Assembly (NCBI GenBank): GCA_016713535.1
Contig: JADJOY010000024.1
Coordinates: 1 to 12,143 of the forward strand
Source of the DNA: JADJOY01 sp016713535 [NCBI: Deltaproteobacteria bacterium]
Lineage (GTDB): Bacteria; JADJOY01
DNA length: 12,143 nt
Reading direction: 5' to 3'
Below, one piece after another: positions 6,808 to 12,143 of the stretch. Position 1 is the first letter of the stretch; each line of letters opens with the position of its first letter. The translations under genes and the position numbers were made by a program. The notes beneath the pieces were generated by a model. The model saw only the letters and a list, made by a program, of their open reading frames with translations. It did not search any database and was not told the origin of the DNA.

Positions 6808-8469
6808 CTACGAAAGCCCGACGGCGATCCGGGTTCGTGGCGTCCGGTGCTCCAGCCCCTGTCGCCAGCCCGATCCGACGCGGAATCCATGCGTGCGATC
6901 CAGGGCTTCGTGAATCATCCGCGCCACGCCGCGATCGGGAGCGCCTCGCACGGGAGGCGCCGCTTCGAGCTCGCGGATGAGCGTGCGCAGCTCGCCGCGC
7001 ACCGCCGCGCCGTACTCGTGGAAGTGCTGTGCATGAGCGCGAAGCTCACCGTGCGGCGGAACGCCGACGGGCGCTTCACCAGGGTCTCCGCGAACATCCC
7101 GAGCGTCATCCAGGCGCGCCGCGGAGTGGCGTTGAGGACACAGCTCCACAGGGTCCGCAGGAACACGCGGACGTCCTCGGGTCCGGACGAGATCCGCGAC
7201 CGGACGCCCTCGCCGTGGCCGAGGATGAAGGCCATGGCGCGCTCGCGGATAGTTGCCGTAGTCGTAGAGCCGCGAGCAGCCGCTCGTAGCCACGGTAGAG
7301 CTCGAGGCGGGTCATGCCGGCGGGGGAGCACGTTGGAGAACACGAACTGATCGCCGGTGTAGTCCTGATCGAGGCGCCCCGCGGCGGAGAGGCGCTCGTG
7401 GAGCGCGGTCTGGGAGGGCGTTCAGGGCCCGGTCATGGAGACCGGGATGCGCGCGTCCTGGATGAAGTCGAACTGCTCGTCGAAGATCGACACGTCGTCG
7501 TGGTCGAAGCCCACGATCATCCCCGCCATGACCTCGATGCCGGCCGCCTGGATGCGGTGCACCGAGACACGATGTCCTCGCGCAGGTTCTGGTGCTTGCT
7601 GGTCTCGGCGAGGCTGGCGGCGCGGCGACTCGATGCCGACGAACAGCGTGGTGAAGTTGGCGTCGCGCATCAGCGACAGGAGCTCGGCGTCCTGGGCGAG
7701 GTTGATCGAGGCCTCGGTCATGAGCTCGATCGGGTGGCCGCGCTCGGCCTGCCACGCGGCGATGGCGCGTAGCAGCGACTTCGCCTTCTTCTTGTCGCCG
7801 ATGAAGTTGTCGTCGACCACGAACACGTTAGGGACACCGAGGCGTGCCAGCTCCCCGAGCTCGGCCATCACCTGCTCGGTGCGCTTGGCGCGGGCGGCGC
7901 CCGTAGATCACGATGATGTCGCAGAACTCGCAGGTGTACGGACAGCCGCGGGCGAACTGGATCGGCATGCTGCGGTAGCGGTCGAGCTTGAGCAGGTCGA
8001 AGCGCGGCACCGGCGTGCGCTCGAGCGAGGGCAGCTCCTCGGTGACGTATTCGGCGCGCGGCGTGCCCGCCTCGACGTCGCGCAGGAATCCCGCCCACGT
8101 CTCCTCCGCCCTCGCCCACGAACACCACGTCCGCGCGCTCGCGGAACTGCTCCGGGCAGAGCGTCGCGAACGGCCCGCCCACCACCACCTTCTTGCCGCG
8201 GGCGCGGAAGGTCTCGGCGAGGATCCGAACATGCGCTGGCGATGCACGATGTAGCCGGTGAGCCCCACCCAGTCGGCGTCGGTGTCGAAGTCGATCGGCT
8301 CGACGGTCTCGTCGCACAGCACCACCTCGTGCTCGGGCGCGTCATCGCCCGCGAGCGTGGGCAGCGCCAGGTTGGGGGAACGTCGCGCCCTTGCCCAGCT
8401 CGGGCAGGATGCGATCGAAGGTCCAGAACGACTCGGGGTTGCGGGGGGCGACAGGAGATAGAGCTTCAT
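6808..8469 (-). CDS. B12-binding-domain radical SAM protein with DUF4070-type C-terminal region, many frameshifts
   Basis: Predicted iron-sulfur, S-adenosylmethionine radical enzyme of about 550 residues with an N-terminal cobalamin-binding domain. In stitched frames: MKLYLLSP, NPESFWTFD, DETVEPIDFD, then GLTGYIVHRQ and KKVVVGGPFATLCPE typical of the B12 Rossmann domain. Next comes RGCPYTCEFCD, a CxxxCxxC cluster motif (plus strand about 7914-7955), followed by FVVDDNFIGDKKKA, LFVGIESP, AGIEVMAGMIVGFD and NALP. The C-terminal helical part (FSNVLPAGM, FILGHGEG) fits DUF4070. The hopanoid C-2 methylase HpnP has this architecture, but so do many uncharacterised relatives, so no reaction is assigned. 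The ATG at 8469 has GAGGCG six bases upstream. Frame breaks occur near 8443-8448, 8374-8378, 8225, 8107, 7900, 7615, 7574, 7430, 7410, 7322, 7273, 7250 and 7032, several in G or C runs. The exact C-terminus is uncertain; another frame stops near 6916. Confidence 0.8.
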
Positions 8470-8644
8470 GAGACGCCTCGGTATGGAGATGGGCCTCCCG
8501 TGCGATCGCGGCGGTCTTCCCCTGTCGGCCAACGTACCCACCCCGGGGAAGCAAGGCGAAGGGCCGAACCGTGTCGCGGCGCTGAAGCAACGCTGACGTG
8601 CGCGACGGTTTGAGTCAGGCGCGCGTCACGACGATGATCGCGTC
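8470..8644. other. Divergent intergenic region
   Basis: 175 bases between the radical SAM start (minus) and the NFACT-R start (plus). It should carry promoters for both directions. I see no clear sigma-70 boxes, operators or repeats here; only the radical SAM ribosome site at its left edge is recognisable. Confidence 0.45.
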
Positions 8645-9000
8645 ATGGACCGCCGAGGAGCCGGGGCGCCGAAGCGCGACGTGCGGCTGGTCGAGTACCG
8701 GCTGCCCGGCGGCTGGACGGTGCTCGCGGGGCGCAGCGACCGCGACAACGACTACCTGAGCTTTCGCGTCGCCAAGCCCAACGACCTGGTGGTTCCACGT
8801 CCGCGGCATGCCCGGCAGCCACGTGATCCTCCAGGTACCGTCCGGCGAGGATCCAGACCGCGCCACCCTCGAGGGCGCGCCGCCGCCATCGCCGCCTTCC
8901 ACAGCAAGGCGCGCGAGGGCGGCGCCGGTCTCGGCCACGCGCGCCCGCTACGTCACCAACCGGGCGGGGTAAGACCGGCACCGTCCAGATCCGCAAGTGA
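8645..9000 (+). CDS. Free-standing NFACT-R (DUF814) domain protein, frameshifted
   Basis: Small protein of about 120-140 residues resembling the C-terminal RNA-binding NFACT-R domain of RqcH/Tae2/NEMF proteins, which act in rescue of stalled ribosomes. Diagnostic stretch in stitched frames: VLAGRSDRDNDYLSFRVAKP, then NDLWFHVRG, MPGSHVILQ, AIAAFHSKAR, ATRARYVTN and KTGTVQIRK. The N-terminal NFACT-N and coiled-coil parts of full RqcH are absent, so this is the single-domain form. Breaks: an extra G near 8788-8792, an indel near 8876, another near 8925-8940, and one near 8968. The ATG at 8645 is the conservative start, though no ribosome site precedes it; a GTG at 8681, closer to the domain, is an alternative. 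I end it at TGA 8998-9000. Another frame continues with EIVLKVRPAPGEE, resembling the last strand of the domain, so the true end may lie up to about 9067. It is convergent with the next gene. Confidence 0.72.
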
Positions 9001-9038
9001 GATCGTCCTCAAGGTGCGGCCCGCGCCAGGCGAGGAGG

Positions 9039-11240
9039 TCACGCCCGCACCCCTGCGCCGCGCTGAGGAAGGCCTCGTCGTCGGCGTCGACGGCGCCGCG
9101 CCACGGTCGAGGTCGCGCCGCCGCACCCGTCGTTCTCGGCGCGGCAGCGGCGTCCGGGGCGGGGCGTCGCGGGCCGCGGCGAAGAGCGCGGCGTCGGATC
9201 GTCGACGGCGCCGCTTCCGTCGAGGTCGACGCGCCGGCATGAGCGCGGCCCACGAGCGTTCCAGGGACCGTCGGCGCAGTGTGCATCGGCGCTCGCGCCA
9301 CAGGTCGACGGCGCCCGAACCAGTCGTGGCGGAGTGTCGGGGATGGCGTGGAACGCGCCGTCGGCGTCGACCGCCTCGTAGCCGTCGGCGGTGCGCCGCA
9401 CCGGCGGACCGCTCGCGCCAGAAAAGCGCGCCTGGTAGCGCGCCTGGTTCTCGGCGTTGGCGCCGTCAGAAGGCCGACTGGATTACGCGCGGCGGTACCT
9501 TTTCTCGTTTCGCCACCAGCCCGGCCGCCGGAGTGTCACCGCGCGCGAGCGTCTCCTCGTAGCGCTGGGCCTGGTCGAGACCGGCGGCGAAGCCCCTGAA
9601 CGTCGAAGCCCGCGTTCCCCACCCCCCGCGACGTGAGCAGGCATCGCAGCCTTGTGAGGCGCTGGTAGCGGGCGTAGCCACGAGGCGGGGGTTGGCGCCG
9701 CGCCCCGACCGTAGTCAAGCAGCACCTGGGCGCTGCGGGGGAACCTCGAGGATGTGGTACGCGGTCTCCTTCGCGGCCTCCGCGGAGCTCCGCGTTGCCG
9801 GTCACGCGCGCGTACCAGACCAGCGCCGCGGCGCTCTTCTCGGCTGGCTGAAGGCGTCCCGGTGAGGATTTGCGCAACGGAGGTCGGCGATCGACGCACC
9901 CTGCAGGTTCATGAGCTTTCCCGTGAAGCTGAAGAGATCGTCGTGACCGATCCTGAGCTCCGAGGAGATCACCCCGTGGTGAGACCGATGTACCGGCGTC
10001 GTCGAGGGACGCCGGGGTGAGTTTGGGGCGCAAGTAGCCGGATCGACTCGAAGAGGAGCTGGATCGCGAGCACCTCGTAGCCTGGCGCGTCGACGGTTTC
10101 GTCCGGGGCGGTGAGGCCTGCGCCGGTGAGAGCGCCTTCGCCACGCACGACATCTGGCACGATTCCATCGAGCTTGTTCCCGGGCCTCAGGTGCCGTCGG
10201 GGCGGATCACCCCGCCCACGATGAGGTGGTCCTCGTCGTAAGGCTTCCGCTCTCGCCGACCGTCATCAGGTTGTAGGCGGTAGCGCACCACCGAGTCGCC
10301 GACCCGCTGTCCCGCCGCTCGACCACGCCCGCGCACGACGCGCAATGCGCCGGTACCGGCGTCGACGTCGTCGGGGCATGCGAGCGCCGTGAAGTGGTTG
10401 AAGCCGTAGTCGGGGAAGTTGTCGCGTGAGTTGTGGTTCCCAGAAGTAGCCAGTGAACGGACCCTTCTGGCTCACCATGAACGACGAGCAATACTCCTAC
10501 ACGCGCAGGTAGCGCGGGCATTCGAGAACATGGCGTGGAGCGCGTAGTCGCCGGGCGTGAGCAGCGGTTCGACGGCGAAGTAGTAGTCGGTGGATCGGGT
10601 CGGCAGATTGGCGCTCGGACGGGAAGACAGAATGCGGCGAGGATCTCGCGCTCGAGGGCGCGGGTCGTAGCCTTCGGCGGGCCCGGACTCACTCACCTCC
10701 GTGGGCGTGGGTCACGCCGCCGGCGTCGCCGTCGATCGAGCGTGAAGCTGGCCGCTTACCCGCGCGAGGTGAGACCGGGGATTGCCGGGCCGCTACCGCC
10801 CTCGGCCATACGGGCCAGACCCTCCATCATGCGGATGAGATGAGCGCCGTTTCGCGAGCGCGCGCGTCAGCCGGTACGCCTGGTACGCCTGGAACGCCGA
10901 GGTGCCGATCTCGTTAAGTTGTCCTTGGCGTGGAGCACGTCCTCCCACGTTCCCTCTGCTTGTTCAGGAAGGCGGGGCTGAGGGTCATGGCGGGCACGAC
11001 GTCACCCACGAGCAGGAAGCGGTTGTGCGAAACGTTCACTCGCGCCAGCCGCTCGGCGTGGAAGAGCCGGAACGCGTCCGGCCTTCGCCGCCGGGCTGGT
11101 CCACGGCACGAAGCGCGATTCCTCGACCGGCGAGGTCGCCGGGTCGCCGCCGCCGTCCCCGAGCATCCGCCGGGGGAGACCGCGGGCGTCGCCGCGATCG
11201 CGAGGGCTTGACGAATCACCGCGAGCCGGTCTCCACGCAT
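9039..11240 (-). CDS. Large putative lipoprotein with C-terminal EF-hand/dockerin-like loops, heavily frameshifted
   Basis: I do not recognise this protein. Stitching frames gives roughly 730 residues. The start is MRGDRLAVIRQALAIAA with a possible lipobox ending PGGC; the ATG at 11240 has AGGA a few bases upstream. Then follow SPVEESRFVPWTSP, a segment RLARVNVSHNRFLLVGDVV, helix-rich TSAFQAYQAYRLTRALAK and HLIRMMEGLARMAEGG. The middle contains DYYFAVEPLLTPGDYALHAM, MVSQKGPFTGYFWEPQLT, AYNLMTVGES and GGVIRPDGT. Later comes YEVLAIQLLFESIRLL and AAALVWYARVTGNAELR, a pattern seen in alpha/alpha-toroid enzymes. The C-terminal part has VIQSAF, QARYQARFSGASG and two calcium-loop motifs. The TGA at 10188-10190 after GGVIRPDGT is probably an artefact: one added base continues as LRPGNKLDG. 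Two separate genes remain possible. The stop at 9039 also needs one indel. At least fifteen breaks; every boundary is provisional. Confidence 0.42.
9065..9230 (-). repeat. Two EF-hand/dockerin-like calcium-loop repeats
   Basis: Two copies of a D-x-D-x-x-G-x-V-D-x-x-D loop at the C-terminus of the large lipoprotein. One at about 9173-9230 reads VDLDGSGAVDDPDAALFAAA after one repair. The other at 9065-9114 reads DLDRxGAVDADDEAFLSAA after one repair. They lie about 39 residues apart, with ENDGCG between them and QGCG after the second, so disulfides may flank them. The acidic positions fit a calcium-binding loop. Dockerin type I pairs are normally closer together, so this may instead be a generic duplicated EF-hand-like tail. 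Confidence 0.5.
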
Positions 11241-11383
11241 GTGGTGTCCTGCGCCGTACGGGTGCCACCGCCATTCTCGCTCGGCGGCGTCGGGCGCGGT
11301 AAGGCGACACGACGGTCGCTGCAGCGCGCGGTGCGGGTGAGATAGTACTCTTCCCCATCCGCTCGACGTCACGCATCGCCCCC
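11241..11383. other. Divergent intergenic region
   Basis: 143 bases between the large lipoprotein start (minus) and the candidate SMI1/KNR4-like gene (plus). No clear promoter, operator or repeat is visible. The left edge carries the lipoprotein ribosome site. Confidence 0.35.
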
Positions 11384-11841
11384 ATGAGCGCCATCGGCCC
11401 TGCCCCTTCCCCCGCGATCGAGGCCGCGACCTTTGCCGTCGCCCTGCTGGCGCTCCACGCGCTGGTGCGGCGTGGCAACGGAATCGATCTCGACGAGCAC
11501 CGCCGGACGCTCAATCTCCTGTTCCACCGGAGCTCGCGCGGCTGCCCCACCAGACCGTGTTGTGCCGTCAGCACCATCTGGTCCTCCCGAGCCCGACACC
11601 GAGGATCCCGATCCGCGGGTGTTCTGCGTCGACAACCAGGGACGGGGCGCGCTGGGCGTACGACGCGGACGACGGCACTGACCCGTGCGTGCGGGCTGGC
11701 AGGCAGGCGGACGAGAACGAGGAGTGGCTGGACGAGGTGCCGCGCCTCACGATTTCCTGCTCACGCGCGTCTCTCAACGAAGCCACCATCGGCGGTTTCA
11801 GTACTGCAACGGGTGTTACACCCCGACGCTCGCTCCCGTGA
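11384..11841 (+). CDS. Possible SMI1/KNR4 (SUKH)-like protein, heavily frameshifted
   Basis: Best seen between about 11529 and 11800 in stitched frames: PELARLPHQTVLC, HHLVLPEPDTEDPDPR, VFCVDNQGR, RWAYDADDGTDPCVRAG, NEEWLDEVPRL, then DFLLTRV and NEATIGG. The order of an ENQG-like turn, W-A-x-D-x-DD-x-DP, an acidic stretch and a closing L-x-x-FLL...EA helix is what SMI1/KNR4 proteins show. In bacteria many SUKH members are immunity proteins against nuclease toxins; no toxin gene is visible here. The N-terminal part (AIEAATFAVALLALHALV, DLDEHRRTLNLLF) is in one frame from an ATG at 11384 without a ribosome site. At least five breaks lie between 11525 and 11790. The stop at 11839-11841 follows IGGFSTATGV in one frame. 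Real expression, start and end are uncertain, and the family call is a pattern judgement without a search. Confidence 0.33.
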
Positions 11842-12143
11842 CGCTTCGCGGCAGTCCTGGCGCTATTGACCCCTCGTCGGCCTGCCGTGGCGGCTCAAGG
11901 CCACTTTTGCTTGGCGGCGCCGGCGCGTGGATAAACCTGGTTTTCACCACCGCGGCGGTCTCGGGCGCGGGCACGCTCTGATCGCGGGGCAGTTGAGCGC
12001 CGCGTTGCACCACCTGAATGCCGTGATCCAGGCGATCCGCTGCCGTGGCTCGGGATCCGCGTCACGTTGGCGGTGGCGCTACCCGATCGATTTTGGCCCT
12101 GAGGCCTTCGCTCCGGGGATGCGGCACTCCGGCTGCGAGGACC
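11842..12143. other. Right end of window, no gene recognised
   Basis: About 300 bases in which I see no family, RNA gene or repeat. A plus-strand stretch GGAGAWINLVFTTAAVSG and a later frame with AGQLSAALHHLNAVIQAI are open but too short to identify. Given the frame breaks just upstream, this could be the continuation of the preceding gene or another broken one. Confidence 0.4.

Noticed and set aside
6580-7350. 256-residue plus-strand open frame across the intergenic gap and the radical SAM C-terminus
   Set aside because: Its second half is antisense to conserved DUF4070-type sequence, and the first half covers the hairpin cluster with no family resemblance.
8645-9562. 305-residue plus-strand open frame starting as the NFACT-R protein
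   Set aside because: Only the first 48 or so residues are true NFACT-R. After an extra G near 8790 the frame is wrong, and beyond about 9067 it runs antisense to the lipoprotein tail.

Overview
The window is very GC-rich, densely coding DNA. Its gene content is a DUF2760/Hsp70 cluster, lipoproteins, IPT/TIG-like repeats, a B12-binding radical SAM protein and a free-standing NFACT-R domain. This suggests an environmental Gram-negative bacterium of the myxobacterial/deltaproteobacterial kind, but that placement is inference because no marker gene is present. Many reading frames are broken by single-base indels, mostly in G or C runs. I read these as uncorrected long-read errors. Two related Hsp70 genes in the window support this: where one has a broken frame, the other has the same run at a length that keeps the frame.

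Layout. From about 6.5 kb down to base 1 all genes are on the minus strand. In transcription order they are a small lipoprotein (6523-5879), a secreted protein with IPT/TIG-like repeats (5818-4307), a 112-base gap, a DUF2760 protein (4194-3562), an Hsp70-family ATPase (3557-1720), a GNAT acetyltransferase (1697-1230) and a second Hsp70-family ATPase that runs off the left edge (from 1196). The last four are so tightly spaced that they look like one operon. DUF2760 beside one or two divergent Hsp70s is a recurring bacterial neighbourhood; an acetyltransferase between the Hsp70s is the unusual part.

From 6524 to 6807 there is no gene, but there is a cluster of perfect hairpins. A cobalamin-binding-domain radical SAM protein with a DUF4070-type C-terminal region occupies 8469-6808 on the minus strand, with a dozen or so frame breaks. 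Divergent from it, a small NFACT-R (DUF814) protein starts at 8645 on the plus strand and ends near 9000. Convergent with that, one long, badly broken minus-strand lipoprotein gene (about 11240-9039) encodes an unrecognised protein that ends in two EF-hand/dockerin-like calcium loops. The last 0.9 kb holds a broken plus-strand gene with features of the SMI1/KNR4 (SUKH) family, then about 300 bases in which I recognise nothing.

Frame breaks become much more frequent to the right of about 7.4 kb, so calls there rest on stitched frames and their exact ends are uncertain. I found no tRNA, rRNA, CRISPR array, insertion sequence or attachment site. The clearest candidates for follow-up are the DUF2760-Hsp70-GNAT-Hsp70 module, the hairpin cluster at 6624-6695 and the dockerin-tailed lipoprotein.
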